NCBI GenBank assembly: GCA_009869945.1
Contig: WIXG01000385.1
Location: 1 to 64,000, forward strand
Source of the DNA: Mesaphorura yosii
Lineage: Eukaryota > Arthropoda > Collembola > Poduromorpha > Tullbergiidae
DNA length: 64,000 bases
Direction: 5' to 3'
In this document: in pieces, positions 1 through 11,988 of the stretch
How positions within the stretch are numbered: the stretch's first letter is position 1
Layout of the letters: the number at the start of each line of letters is the position of its first letter
Program-made: the position numbers and the translations under genes
Notes under the pieces: model-generated
Told to the model about the DNA's origin: nothing
Databases searched by the model: none
Seen by the model: only the letters and a program-made list of their open reading frames with translations

Positions 1-812
1 AATTGAGAGGCAAATGTGTGGGCCGGCGGTATAACCCGCACTTTCCCCACTCCCCGCACTTCCGCCGCATGTACGACTAAAATCCGAGCTTGGCCCGACG
101 ATACATTCTTTATTGGGTCGTCATCGATTTGAAAAGTGTGTAAATGTAATTATGAAGTTATAGGCAATGTATTTAGCTCCTTGTTAATTGGCACATTATT
201 TCTTCAATTATCCCTAAATTCACGTATATTTTCCATGGAAAATTCAGCATTACTTCATCAACCTCGCCTTTTGCGCGTTTTATTTCCCATTTCTTTAATG
301 TTTCCTTTTTCCACTTTCCTTAATGTTTATCCCAAATAATTTAATTACCTGCGCCTGGAATGTATGAGAATAGAAGTGGCATCGAATAAGCGTTGATCCG
401 GCATTGGCGGAGTCCGTCAGTTAAATTTTCAGGTAACACGGCGAAGCCGTGGCTTCCTTCTGTGTGTTCGAAGTGACTGGTACTATTCGATTCTAAAAAT
501 TTGGGTTCATTTCCGCCAATTCTCCTCCGAAGCGATGGAGCTCGTTTTTCTGAACCGGCGCTAAATGCTAAAAGGCTTTTAAACCTGTATCAATTATTTC
601 CAACAGAAATGGGCGGGAACATTCGACCATTCCAACTTTCCAAGAAGTTTTAAAACTTGGACGAGTTGGAAGGCAGTGCTTTAAATAATTTATGCAGTTC
701 TAAATAACGCACCGTCCTCAAAATCTTAACTTTCTGCCCTTTTCTGCAAAGGACATCAGTAAAGTCTTAATTCTTGAACGTGCACAACCCGCTTCAGGCT
801 TTTGTTGTCAAA
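1..812. other. Intergenic, upstream of first receptor gene
   Basis: No convincing coding exon or structured RNA is visible. The short ORFs here are AT-rich and lack family features. The last 100 bases form the presumed 5' flank of the receptor gene that starts at 813. Confidence 0.5.
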
Positions 813-2199
813 ATGACCTCGAAACTCTCCCGCCGACTTTTCCGCCTTGGCGACTTGTTCTACCGCCTCAAATATTTGCCGTACTCATGCAGGAACTTTG
901 AGGATGTCACCCTCAGTGTGGAGACGGACCCGGACACGGGCGAACGACGCTTCAAGCCGATGGTTTCCTGGGGCGACAAGCGGCACCTGTTTTGGTTTTA
1001 CGTCATGAACGCCATCTCTATTTCGTACCAGGTGGGCTTCATCCTCGTCGGAATGTGGATCGACCTCACGCGGGATTTGAAACTGTCCTTTCGCCTGGTG
1101 CTTTACCTCTGGTGTGTCACGCAGTCGTTCTTCATCGCGCTACAGCTCATATCTATACTCTTTGGCAAGTATCTCGTCCTCATGAACAACACGTTCAGCA
1201 TCTTCAACATCAAAATGAGTGAGTAAATTCTGACCAATTATTTATTCTAATTAATTTGAATGTCACAAGCGTCTTTAGCAATGTAAATGCACTTCTTTAG
1301 CTGAAGGCCATCGGATCGATCAAGAGGAAAGGGACGGCACGGAAATCTTCATGCAGGCAATGCTCGTCGTGACCGCCGCTCTCGTAATCACATTTCCGAT
1401 CGGGGCGATCGCGATGAGAGCTAATAATTTGGGGGTTTTCATGGACAGCGGACTCTTTCATCATGCCGTCAAATTCGTCTGCCCGGGCGAGACGAACTTA
1501 AACTTCAACGCGCCTTGGCATGAAGCGTGCGACAGCTTCGACTTGGGCGTACAGAGCGTGCTGGCAGGCTTGGACAGCTCCCTCCGCCTCTTTGGGTTGG
1601 TAACGACTCCTTTCCTGTGCGACTACATTTTTCTCGGCGGATTGCTCAACATCTACCACTTTACTTCGTCGTCAATACTCTTCTGCGTCGCCATGTACAG
1701 ATGCCTCAAGCTGAGCACGTTCGACGGGGCTCATGTCTCCGTGACGAGGAAGTACGAACTCTACATTTTCTACCGAACGCAGCAAATAATGCACGACTTT
1801 CTCACGAAGGATGCGAGCCCCTTCATCTTGATGAGCATCGCCCTGGCGGCAGGGATTCTAATCACGTCTCTCGTCGCACTGGTCAGCTTCTCCAGCCAGC
1901 TTCACCCCATGCTCGTCATCATCGCCGCGGGGGCGGCCATCCTGACACTGCTGATCACTAAAATCCTCTTCAAAATGGCAAACATCATCACCGACACGGC
2001 GCTGGAATTCAGGGAATCGTTTCTAAGAAATGACCGGAGCCTCACGCCAGTCGAGAGACGTCGCTTCAAAGCCTGCAAGCCGCTGGAGATCTGGGCGGGA
2101 TCGCTCTTCATCGTGAGTCGGCACACGTACATTACATTTGTTAATGACGTCGTGGCAGATAACGTAATCAACTTTGTGATTGATTTAAATAGCTCCTGA
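813..2199 (+). CDS. Gustatory-receptor-like seven-TM chemoreceptor (copy A)
   Basis: Two exons, 813-1218 and 1301-2199, give about 434 residues. The start is the ATG in AAAATGACC at 813; the open frame reaches further upstream without an ATG. The intron is GTGAGT...TTTAG in phase 1, the same place and phase as in copy C at 4351. Exon 1 has two hydrophobic segments. Exon 2 has about five more, with a region similar to copy C throughout and a C-terminal segment with motif FIVSRHTYITFV, like the last TM of arthropod gustatory receptors. Arthropod GRs are plasma-membrane ligand-gated cation channels of sensory neurons; ligand unknown. The GR assignment rests on topology, the TM7-like motif and the tandem cluster, not on a search. 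It looks intact. Confidence 0.7.
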
Positions 2200-2879
2200 A
2201 TTGAAGAAAATTGAGAACCCAATATCCAGTAGGCTAGCGAAATGTTTTACTTGGGCCTAATAATAATTCTTTCATATCTCCATAAATTTGCAATTGACCA
2301 TCCTAATCATAATCATGTATAATTTTGTGCACGAGTTAGCAGCTCCACAATTTCACGAAATGCCCTTGGTGTCGCTTGACAGTGAATGCACATAAATAAA
2401 TTCTACACTCGAAACCGTACCGTGCAATTCTTGGAATTTCATGCATGCGAATGAGAGTTGCTATTCTTTTCTTGATGTATTAACTTCCGTCACTTAAAAA
2501 CACACACGAATATCTCTTGAAATCTTGGGAATCCGGAGACAAACGTGATTCACGTAGGCACGTAGGTTCACTGAATGAAGTGGATAAATAATGCATAATA
2601 CCAGACTCAAAGCTGATTGTCTGCTCGGCTTGAGACTTGGACTTGGAATTGCAAGTCTTCTAATTACGAGCATCATTTTCGAATCTCATTGGAAATTAAA
2701 TATTCCAATTCAATTTCCCAGGATTTTTGAAAGGCAAGTTCGAATTTTGCTGATTGTCCTACCTACCGCACCAGAAATTATGCTAAATCGAACGATCGGG
2801 CAATGTGTCAGTCTAATTCCAAATCCCATTCAGGTCAATCAACATTGGCAGCTCAAATCTTCTGAATCGCATTGCTGAA
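2200..2879. other. Intergenic between receptor copies A and B
   Basis: No gene recognised. The last ~250 bases resemble the 5' flank of copy C (around 4135-4350), so the duplication that made B and C included upstream sequence. Confidence 0.45.
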
Positions 2880-3776
2880 ATGGCTTCTCAACGCTCCCGG
2901 CGCCTTTTCCGTCTCGGAAATTTGCCGGCACATCTTAAATTCCTGCCTTACTTTTTGGAAGTTGGGAAAAACGTGTTGGACATGGTGCAGGCCGACCTGA
3001 AAACAGGTGTACGGACCTACAAACCGATTATTTACTGGGGTAATAAGTGAAATGTGTTCCTGTACTATGCAATCAACGTGTTCACCATCTTTCTGTAAGT
3101 CGCCTTCATTTTCCTGGGGCTTTGGTACGACCGGACACGAGAAGTCAGCCTACCAATTCGTCTGTCATTCTATCTCTGCTCCATCACGGTCTCGTTCTTC
3201 ACCGGACTCCAGCTTGTGATAATGCTGTTTTCGCCAAGATTGATCGCCCTCAACAATACAATCAACCTCTTCACTTTAAAATTGTGTAAGTTCACTTCAA
3301 GTTAAATACTTAAATGTGCACTCGTATAAAATGTTTGCATTTCTGTTTCGTATTTTTCCTTCAGACGAAGTTCACAATTTGAACTAAGTGGAAAACGACT
3401 GGGCTGCGTTCTTCATGGGGACAATGCTCATTGGGATTGCATTTCTCATCGTCACACTTCCAATCGGGTCATTCGCGATGGGGGCGAATGATGCGAAGGC
3501 GGTGCTGGACTCTGGGCTTGCTCATCACGCCGTAAAATTCTTCTGTGTTGGCGACTTCAATTTCAATGCGAGTTGGACCCGAGCGTGTGCTTTGGGTCCG
3601 ACGTGACGGGGGCTTTGCAAATGACCGACCGAATCCTCTGCTTTTTCGGACGGCTGTCTACTCCCATCTCGGCCGCCTACATTTTACCCTCCGCCGTCGT
3701 GTTGATTTACTGTACCTGTAAGAAGCTCGATAGAGTAATCACTCTTACCATTAATTTAAGCAGTCGCTACCATTGA
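2880..3776 (+). pseudogene. Chemoreceptor pseudogene (copy B)
   Basis: Very close relative of copy C. The start (ATG at 2880), the exon 1 sequence, the phase 1 donor (T|GTAAG near 3286), the acceptor near 3364 and the beginning of exon 2 can be aligned base for base over long stretches. Exon 1 carries in-frame stops (for example TGA just after the conserved GNK motif at 3048-3050), a stop follows the intron, and most of exon 2, encoding the central TM segments, is missing; the sequence then rejoins the copy C terminus (the SSR end at about 3740-3776). It is a recent tandem duplicate that has decayed. Short ORFs within it are not separate genes. Confidence 0.85.
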
Positions 3777-4350
3777 TTTTGTCAAGTGCAATTAATCACG
3801 CTTTAGAAATGCATGTAAATCAATAAATTATAATGTAAATGCATCCTTTTGATTCCTACTTAAGGTCTTCAGTGTAAGAATCGTAGTTTGCTGCTGAAAA
3901 GGCAACTTCAACTAACTTTTTTCAATTGCAATCTTGCCAGTCTTTCAGAAAATTCTTTAGAATATTTATGTCTCTGGGCTCTTTGACTCACATAATTTCA
4001 GCAATTTAGCAATTTACTCGATTGGATGAAATGGAGAAATGATACAAAATGTCAGAGCAGAGCCGATCAAGCGTTTTCAGAGAGACGGTCAGAAAAAAAG
4101 TTCCGTGACAGGAGCAATCATTATTTCCACGAATCGAAATTGCAAGTCGGTTTTGAATTCGGGTTTGGTATTGCAAAACTCCTAATCATTCTCCGGCATG
4201 TAATTTGAAACCGATTTCCCGATTGTGTGGCTTACGACTGAAATTTGCCTGACTACCTTCCCATCCCTTCCCAGTTTCAAGTCTCTACCAGCGGCCAACA
4301 CAATTCTCCAGAATCCCAACCAACTAAGCCAACCAGTCAAGTCAGTCAAA
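3777..4350. other. Intergenic between receptor copies B and C
   Basis: AT-rich, with no coding exon recognised. The final 200 bases are the 5' flank and probable 5' UTR of copy C. The frame open from 4225 is upstream, in frame and probably untranslated. Confidence 0.45.
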
Positions 4351-5750
4351 ATGGCCTCTCAACGCTCTCGGCGACTGTTCTGTCTCGGGAATCTCCCGTC
4401 ACATCTTAAATACCTGCCGTACTTCATGGACGTAGGAGAAAACGTGTCCGACATGGTGCACACTGACCTCAGAACAGGTGCGTGCACATACAAACCGATG
4501 ATGTCCTGGGGTGACAAGCGACACATGATCCTGTACTACCTTCTGAATGTGTTCTCCATCATTCTTGAGGTCGGCTTCATTTTGGCGGGACTTTGGTACG
4601 ATTGGACACGAGAACTCAGCCTGCCACTTCGTTTGCCGATGTACCTCATCTTCATTACGAACTCGTTCTTCATTGGACTTCAGCTTACAATAATGATTTT
4701 TGCGCGAAGGCTTATCGCACTCAATAATACGATCAACCTCTTCACTCTGAAACTTTGTAGGTACTTGTTTTTCTTATTTGCTTTAAAAATCGGTTCTATT
4801 TCTATTTATTTCCTTCAGACAAAGTTCACAATCTGAACGAAGTGGAAAACGACTGGGCTGCGTTCTTCATGGGGACAATGCTCATTGGGATTGCATTTCT
4901 CATCGTCACACTTCCAATCGGCATATTCGCGATGGGTCTGAATCACGCTACCGTGGTGTTCGACAGCGGACTCGCTCATCACGCGATAAAGCTCTTTTGC
5001 GACAACAACAACAGCAGCAGCCATGATAGCGATTTCAATTTCAATGTGAGTTGGACCCACGCTTGTGGAAGTTTCGGACCGGACGTGGCTGGATTACTGG
5101 AGACGATGGACCGAAACCTCCGCTTTATCGGCTGGCTATCAACTCCCATTACGGCAGACTACATTTTTCTGGGTGGTCTCTTGAACATTTATCACTTCGC
5201 GGCGGGTTGCATGATTTACGCTACCGGCATGTATCGGTGTTTGAAACGGAGCCAGTTCTACGTAGAAGCTGGCCGAGGGCCGCCCCTGAGCGCCGAGCGG
5301 AAGTACACGCTCTACGTTTACTACAAGGCGAGCCGGATCCTGCATGACTATTCCATGGGCGAGGCCAGCCTTCTCATGCTGATGAGTATAATTTTGGCGG
5401 CGGGGATTCTCATTTCATCGCTGGTCGCACTGATAAGCTTCTCCGATCAGCTCCACCCTCTCCTCCTGATCCTCGCAGGTGGTGCGGCAGTAATGACGTT
5501 CTTAATCACGATGGTTTTGTTTAGAATGGCTAGTGTCATAACGGATATTTCGCTGGACTTCAAGGAATCGTACCTGCGGCTGGACTCCTCGCTTGCCCGA
5601 GTGGAGCGGCTCCGCTTGAACGCGTGCAAGCCTTTGGATGTGTGGGCCGGCTCCTTGTTCGTCGTTAGCAGGCGTAGTTATGTGACTTTTGTAAACGCAG
5701 TAGTGCTCGACAAGGTAATAACTCTTGCCATCGATTTGAGCAGCGGCTGA
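4351..5750 (+). CDS. Gustatory-receptor-like seven-TM chemoreceptor (copy C)
   Basis: Two exons, 4351-4756 and 4819-5750, give about 445 residues. The start ATG (CAAAATGGCC) matches the position used by copies A and B. The 62-bp phase 1 intron runs from GTAGGT to TTCAG. The protein has about seven hydrophobic segments. A cysteine-containing extracellular stretch after the third TM (residues ~185-225) includes a short Asn/Ser-rich insertion absent from copy A. The C-terminal TM7-like block (VVSRRSYVTFV) is conserved with copy A. It is presumably a sensory-neuron membrane receptor of the arthropod GR type; ligand and expression cannot be told from sequence. Intact, and the source or sister of pseudogene B. 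Confidence 0.72.
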
Positions 5751-5847
5751 ATGCTTCTTAGGTCGACATTGTACTTTGAACGACTAGAATCTTCATGCAA
5801 GAGGGCCGTAAAACTCATTTAATAATTTACTAACCATGTGAAAGGAT

Positions 5848-7091
5848 TCAAGAGGTTAAGAGAAATGTCAGCACGCCTTGAAGCACGACGTCCGAGCTCG
5901 CCATGACAAACGTGGTGCGCCCAATATGAAAGAAGCTTCCAATCTTGAAGTAGAATGGGTGGCACGACTTGAATTTGCGACACATACTGTGGTACAGCTT
6001 CAGGTGGTCGTCCTCTCCGGATTCAGACGCGGCCCCGACCTTCGAAATTTCGCGGGACCACTGGTAGAATGATGCTTTGTACATGCAGGATCCATCCGAG
6101 TACGTCATCGCAAAATCGACACACGCTTTTGTGCAGATTGCTATGAGGGGTCCTACAATCGCCATTAATAGTTTAAGACTTGACGGCATATCGTAGCTCG
6201 TTTGTATGACCAAGGAGAAAGAGCAGATCTGAGAGAGGCAACTAATGGAGAACGCAACGGCGATCATCGGTGCCATGAATTCGCATACCCGCTCGTGAAG
6301 CACCTGATGAGCACGGTAGAGGATGTGAATTCTTTCCATTTGCATCCCACCACGCTTAGGATTGAATCTGCAAATTGTAAATCAAGAAATCGGGAAAATG
6401 AGAACCAAACATAAAAGATGGCACCGGCAAAATACTGCTGGTTTACGTACCGAATCTTCCTCAGAAACGTGTTCATGGAGCTTGTGTAGTTTATGCAGAG
6501 TATGACGAAGAAGCAAGCGCAGTGAAAAGTTAGCACTGTTTGGTAACCCCAAGAAAGGCCGATCAGAAGTTTTAAAACCAGATGCTCGCTTCCGAATTGA
6601 CGAAAGAGTCGGTCGCCTTTGAGTGCGTGGACAGTATTGCCAGCCTACGACAGAAGAGGAACCACCACGGCGGCGCAAAGTAAAGATTTCGTGAAGGTTT
6701 CCATGCCGTCTCTCTTCGCCATGTTCATCTTGTATCGGAGGGCGAGTTTCCTAGCGAGCAGATGAAAGGATGAGATTAGAGCAGAAAACTCGAGCGCGTA
6801 AAAAAAGTTGTAGAACTGAATCAGCGTCGTCACCGCGTGTCCGAGCGGTTTCGGTATGAAATATTAAACGTCCATAATCGTAGCATCCGGCTCAAGAAGC
6901 TCCATAGCGGCGAACCAATTGAAAACGTAACCCACGGCCAAGTTGAAGATTGTGAAGAGGCGCCAGCGATTCAGTTTTGGTCCCACTTCCACTTTGTAGC
7001 TCGTCGGATTCCATCGATAAGGAAATGTCTTGCTCCAGCTTCCAAATCGGATCAGGTAGGAGAAATTCTTGAACGACTCTTCGGAGATCAT
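5848..7091 (-). pseudogene. Chemoreceptor, probable pseudogene (copy D)
   Basis: Minus-strand member of a second receptor subfamily, related to the relics at 7719 and 9215. Exon 1 is 7091-6451 and exon 2 is 6367-5848, joined in phase 2 through GTACGT...TTGCAG. The frame starts at ATG 7091 (MISEESFKNFSY) and stays open to the end except for two in-frame stops, TAA at about 6864 and TAG at about 6645. Sequence on both sides still aligns with copies A and C (RDG motif, TM blocks and a TM7-like block with GRTTFVMASS). Without the stops it would be about 386 residues. No alternative intron removes both stops cleanly. A recently dead gene is the best reading; recoding or sequencing error is less likely. 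Confidence 0.65.
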
Positions 7092-7379
7092 TTTGAAATC
7101 AGACTCGTTCGATCAGCACACTCGACTATCGACATGGCAGTTCAGTGCCAGTTAAATAAGAACAAGATAAAATATTGACTGCAAGTGATAATTTCAGGAA
7201 TTCTTCGGCACTCAGCAGGGCTCCTTCACGTGAAATCGAAGATATCTGTCTAACGATTCTGTCTGTCGTCTTAATCGACGTAGAAAAGTAGAATTTTATT
7301 TACATTAAATAAGAAATAATTCGAAAAGGCTGAAAATACCAATAAAACTTCAAGAATTCACGTTTGGAATTAATTAAGC
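7092..7379. other. Intergenic, between copy D and the E/F duplication
   Basis: AT-rich 5' flank of the minus-strand copy D. Nothing else recognised. Confidence 0.4.
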
Positions 7380-7718
7380 ATAGGCTATTGATTCATTTTA
7401 TTAATAATCATGACCGAACTCCAATTCCCGAATCAATTTCGGAGAATTGTATACGTCTGGGATTGCATTAATTAGTAACGAGTCAAAATGACGTCCAGAA
7501 GTGCGGCGGTTTGCACGGCCAATAATTCATTAAATACTAAACTAATCATGAATTTATCATTCACCGAGCCAGCGTAAACCAGACCAGAATTCAGAGGGCT
7601 TCCAACCGCTTCGGGTCAATAACAGTGCATTATTTATGGGCAAGTCGCCATCTTTTCCCAAGGCGGTTGCGACGGCGGAGCGGAGTCCAATTCAGAAAAC
7701 ACTCATCACATCCGCATC

Positions 7719-8560
7719 ATGGTTTCCGAAGAATCATTCAAGTTAATGTCATACACGATCCGAACTGGGCGTATGACCCGTATTTTGCCGTACAATGGAA
7801 TTCAAGAGCGTACACAGTCAAGGTCGTGACCAAGTTCAAAGCATGGTTACCCATCGGCGTGTTCTGCATCGTGCTGCAATGGTCGTTGATCGCAACAGGC
7901 TTTCACGGATTGCTGTTCCAGCCATATGCTACTTTTCAGGATGGAATCTTCTCCATTTAGATGTTCTTCGGTGGTGTACCGGGCAGCTCCGTCTATCTCC
8001 ATAACATTCTCTTCCCACACTAGTTCGCAGCATTATAAAATATTAACCACTCGAGTTCTAAATCAGTTTATTGAATTTCTGCTGCCGGCAGATTCGATCC
8101 ATTGTCTGTGCAGTGCTTTTCAGGTGCAGCACGTTTCTGTGACGAATTCCTCCGCGAAATGATTGCGACCTTGATCGCCTGCGATTGCATGATACTAATC
8201 AGCTGCTACTACTCGTTGATTAAGATTCTTCAAGACCCGACTCTTCGCGTCTTCTGTTTCATCTGCCCGAGTGTCATTCTCCTGGCTGCGAAAGTGTGCC
8301 TGGACTTCGAGATGAGCTACACAAACGCAGCCGAAAACTATCCAAAACCCTTTCAAAGTCCTGGTGCGGCCGACTGAAAGTCGAGTCAGAGGTCCTCTCT
8401 GCCACATAAGCGCCTTCTTCAAACGGAACTCCGTGTTTAGAATGTATCACCCATTCTAATTCAAAATTGCAGCTTCGCAACCATTAACAACACAACATTC
8501 ATCGAGATCACGTGCAATGTCGTGTTTCAGGGACTCACGTCGCTTCTTTTCATTTAAATC
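7719..8560 (+). pseudogene. Chemoreceptor pseudogene (copy E)
   Basis: Starts at ATG 7719 with MVSEESFKLMSY, matching copy D's start. Later blocks include the GLLFQPYAT segment, a CYYSLIKILQDP TM block, KVCLDFEMSYT, and a TM7-like end near 8480-8560 (NNTTFIEITCNVV). The reading frame shifts soon after the start (about 7790) and again later, and stops occur near 7958 and 8023. Not translatable as one protein. Belongs to the copy D subfamily and lies in the first unit of the tandem duplication. Confidence 0.8.
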
Positions 8561-9214
8561 GTTTTCTTGTCATATTAAAAGCAGAACCTTATCAAGCAAA
8601 ATTAATTAACCCGTTTGCATTTTCGCTTCCGTATCGCATCTTTCGCCCAATCATTTCCAACTAACAACTAAGTTTGGCTGCCGAGTCGGTAAACGCCAGG
8701 TAACACTAATACTAGAATTCCATTGCGCCAAGAAATGGCCCGAAAATGCTGATAACACCGAGAAAACCGACTGAAGCATGCTTATTGATTCAGTTGATTA
8801 GTATTCATCACCACAGTCCAATTCCCGACTCTGATGCGGAGAATTCGGTATGACTCGAATTTCATTAATCAGTAATCAATCAAAACAAGGTCGGGACGAC
8901 GACGGCTTGCGATAAGCTAAGAACTAAACTAATCATAAATTGTTCATGCAGCGTATGAATGAAAAGAGAAAACTGACTCGAATTTCGTCGAATTCGAAAG
9001 GCTTTCAGTTTCCAGACGTATAAAAATGTGATATTTACGGGAAATATTCTCGCTCAGTCCCGAATGAAGAAGGGAGATTAACGATTACTATTTCAACTCA
9101 GCAGACGTTCAAGATTCTTGATCTTTACGGAGAACCGAATCCGCAGAGAACGAAGCCAGGAAACAGTTTGGGTTGCTAGATTATAGATTTCCGGATTTCT
9201 CCAGCACTCCAGAA
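8561..9214. other. Non-coding spacer within the E/F duplication
   Basis: Contains the tail of the first duplicate and the 5' flank of the second one. No separate gene seen. Confidence 0.45.
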
Positions 9215-9640
9215 TCTCCAGAATCATTCAAGTTGATGTCGTACGTGTTCCGACTAGGACGCCTGACTCGAATTTTGCCGTATCAACGGAATCCAAAAAC
9301 GTACGCGGTTCAGATCGTGCCCAAATTCAAAGCCTAGTTGCCCGTCGGAGTGTTCTGCATTGTTCTGCAGAAGTCACTGATCGCGACAGCCTTGCATGGG
9401 CTGCTGTTCCAGCCGGACGCTACTCCCCAGGACGGAATATTCTTAATACTTCAGGTCTCCTCGGGAGTCGTTGGCAGCTCCGTCCATTTGCACATTTTCT
9501 TCCCCCGCCAGTTCGCAGCGCTCTTCTCGACGATGGACTGCTCCGCCAGGAGGCCTTTATTTGGTCTTGCATTAGCCTCAACTTCTACGATTGCCAGTAG
9601 TTGCCAGTTTTCTCTTTTACATCCATAATTTCAAAAGAAG
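9215..9640 (+). pseudogene. Chemoreceptor pseudogene F, 5' half
   Basis: Aligns with copies D and E from the SESFKLMSY block through PYQRNPKTY, a TAG stop at about 9336, LPVGVFCIVLQ and LLFQPDAT to GSSVHLHIFFPRQFAAL. Similarity to copy E stops near 9640. The expected remainder of the gene is found 4.4 kb away at 14090-14690, so this half is the left side of an interrupted pseudogene. Confidence 0.75.
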
Positions 9641-9741
9641 ACTTGTGATTGGATCTTGGGATCTTCCTTATGTATGTATACTCCTCATCCCGGTTGTCAT
9701 ACCAACTGCATTCCACATTCCTTTACTATAGCGTCCTTACT

Positions 9742-11988
9742 TTAGTAGTTATCACAACGTTGCGCAATCATGTCCCTCGCTCGAGCAATCCGACGCCTGA
9801 ACCTCTGCAATTTCGTTTTTGCACAATAGTGAAAGTTGTAAACAAGAGGTCCAATGTCATTCCCTGCAATTATTTCCCAAAGAAAGACAAGCGCGGATAG
9901 TCCGACACAAATGCCAAGTACAATTGCTGGTATGGCAAATATTTTCGTAGTCAACTTCTTTGGTTGTGCTGGAGGTTCTGGCAGCTGCAACAAAACTGGC
10001 CCAAGAATTCGGCGATCCGGAGGTACTTGTTCCCGGAGTATCCGTCCCTCGATTGCTCTCAATTCTTCACCAAGCCGTGAAAGTAGTTCCCAATGGGAGT
10101 ATATTCCCGACTGTTCAAGCATGCGATGTAGTCCGTGCACTAGTCGATAAACGAAGTTTGCCGAAACACTTGAATGTTTGACGTAAACGAATGGACTTCC
10201 AGGTCCGACCTTTGGTACCAATTTCAGGTCGCTCAGCTGGTGAACCAGTTGATGCTGTACTAAGCTTGCTTGACCCCCCTCAAACAAGGCAAAATTGGGT
10301 GGAACCGACTGAAGTCGACGACTGTCGGTTCTTGTCCTTGCGGGGAATTGGGTGCCATTGCGAACTGCATTCTCCAAGTCTCTCATGTCACTAAGCATAT
10401 CATTTCTCATGTCTTCCGATCCGTCTGCATACAGAATGGATTCCAGAAAGTGACGGCAGAACTTGCAAGTGGAATCATTGTGCAGTTGAGGAATATCGTG
10501 AACATAAATGGAGTCGGACGCTTGCATCAGACACAACCTTGAGACGCTAAAAACAGGCAGTTGACCACTTGATAATTCTTCAATTGATTGTGGTAATTCC
10601 GGGATGGTTTGCCTTGTCATGAGCGCCGAAAGGATGGCAGAGTATCCATTTGAAATTACAATAACAGCGAAGATCCAAATGACAAATACGTTTCGAAATT
10701 GCCTGATATTATCTTGTCTAATGAAGAATGGTTGTCCAAGCAATGTTCCACACATCTCAATGAAATCTGATACAAAATCCAAACATACCCTGGCCAAGGC
10801 GTTCTGGGTGAATACTGTAGTTGCATGTTGCAGCAGTAGGATGCAAACGATGGACATAAAGGTCAGAATCCAGGTTGGGTTATCCATTGACAAGAGTAAA
10901 GCTTTAAAATTCACATTCGAGACAAATAGTCGATCCAGAACAATAAAAAACTTATACGGAGTAATCTCGACACGCACAGGCGTACTAGTTCGGAGGAAGT
11001 ACATCCACAGAACTTCAGTATTCAAGATGTTAGGAATTCCCAGTATTCCCAACCGAGAATATAGTGAAGAATCCAGGCTAAGAGAGAAGTTGAATCTTCC
11101 AAGTACCTCCAATTCAGCACAATTGTCTGCAGAAAGTTCCATGAACTGTCCGTTAAAGAGTTTACCCTGAAATAGTGTCAATCTGTTGAACAGAGAACTG
11201 GAACAAAGATCTAATCGATGTAGTTGCTGATATAAAGCAGCATCCCAGAGCATGACGGACAAAGTAAGGACAGGAATGCCATTCCGGTTGCGGTACATGT
11301 TGCTCCACTCGCGATGGAGACTTGCGATACTGTGGGCAGTATTACGGTATGGTGGCAACTCAAGTATTGTGGGTCCAAAATTACTAGGATCACAGGCAAT
11401 GCAAATAATGTTGAGTGAATCCTTGTAAATCTCCAGTGTGGTGGAATAGTAACCCGACACAAGTCGAAGTTGATCAAGCAGCTCAAGGCGATGAGATATA
11501 CTCCACTCATGGTTTGATATGAAAACCACAAAATCGTACCTGTCATTTTGCAACACGTCCATCTTCGTAATTCCGGCAACAGAGATGACTTGTGCAGCAT
11601 CCTCCAATAAATACACTTTGACTTTGCACTGTAAATATTTCAAATGACTTCCCAACGGCACGTGAAATTTGTCCAACTGATCAGCTGCTCTAGCAGCTTC
11701 GAGTTCACGGCTTAGTTCTTCGTACCATTCCATCTTTTGAGTGAAGGTTGTTGGTAGGGTGAGCGGCGAATCAAGTTGGGTGATCAGGTGAACATACTTG
11801 TCAAGATTTTGATTGGAATTGGAGCGTGAGAAGTTGATGGTGGGCATCATATTCATTTCGAGTTGAATTAAGCATGTCTGAAAGGCTCTGAATAATTGTA
11901 TGGCCTTGTTCTGAGGGAGGCTTAGACTCAAACAGGGGTAAATTAGGATTTGAACAATTAAAGGAATGGACACAATTAATTTCTTCAT
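9742..11988 (-). CDS. Divergent ionotropic-receptor-like protein, intronless
   Basis: A single exon of 748 residues starting at ATG 11988. There is a hydrophobic signal peptide (residues 1-23), a long extracellular N-terminal region (~24-370), a first TM (~373-392), a pore-loop-like region (~405-421), a TM with NGYSAILSALMT (~433-456) in the position of the iGluR M3 helix, a second ligand-binding lobe (~465-680), and a last TM (~683-707) followed by a basic cytoplasmic tail. Order and topology match arthropod divergent IRs, which derive from ionotropic glutamate receptors and act as chemosensory channels. The glutamate-binding residues are not evident, as is usual in divergent IRs. It lies antisense inside the 4.4 kb that splits pseudogene F. 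The lack of introns fits retroposition or the frequent intronless state of divergent IRs. Confidence 0.72.
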   Translation of the reverse strand: MKKLIVSIPLIVQILIYPCLSLSLPQNKAIQLFRAFQTCLIQLEMNMMPTINFSRSNSNQNLDKYVHLITQLDSPLTLPTTFTQKMEWYEELSRELEAARAADQLDKFHVPLGSHLKYLQCKVKVYLLEDAAQVISVAGITKMDVLQNDRYDFVVFISNHEWSISHRLELLDQLRLVSGYYSTTLEIYKDSLNIICIACDPSNFGPTILELPPYRNTAHSIASLHREWSNMYRNRNGIPVLTLSVMLWDAALYQQLHRLDLCSSSLFNRLTLFQGKLFNGQFMELSADNCAELEVLGRFNFSLSLDSSLYSRLGILGIPNILNTEVLWMYFLRTSTPVRVEITPYKFFIVLDRLFVSNVNFKALLLSMDNPTWILTFMSIVCILLLQHATTVFTQNALARVCLDFVSDFIEMCGTLLGQPFFIRQDNIRQFRNVFVIWIFAVIVISNGYSAILSALMTRQTIPELPQSIEELSSGQLPVFSVSRLCLMQASDSIYVHDIPQLHNDSTCKFCRHFLESILYADGSEDMRNDMLSDMRDLENAVRNGTQFPARTRTDSRRLQSVPPNFALFEGGQASLVQHQLVHQLSDLKLVPKVGPGSPFVYVKHSSVSANFVYRLVHGLHRMLEQSGIYSHWELLSRLGEELRAIEGRILREQVPPDRRILGPVLLQLPEPPAQPKKLTTKIFAIPAIVLGICVGLSALVFLWEIIAGNDIGPLVYNFHYCAKTKLQRFRRRIARARDMIAQRCDNY

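Larger units (their letters stand above)
7380..9640 (+). repeat. Tandem duplication carrying receptor relics E and F
   Basis: Two direct units, about 7380-8640 and from about 8780 onward. The non-coding parts can be paired: for example the stretch with CTCCAATTCCCGA at 7420 and GTCCAATTCCCGA at 8817, and the ACTAAACTAATCATgAATT blocks near 7540 and 8927. The coding relics then pair from 7719 and from 9215. The second unit is cut near 9640 and its remainder resumes near 14090. Identity is moderate, so the duplication is not very young. Confidence 0.7.

Noticed and set aside
6830-6850. tRNA-like GTGTCCGAGCGGTTTC string
   Set aside because: Lies within aligned coding sequence of receptor copy D, and no cloverleaf can be completed.
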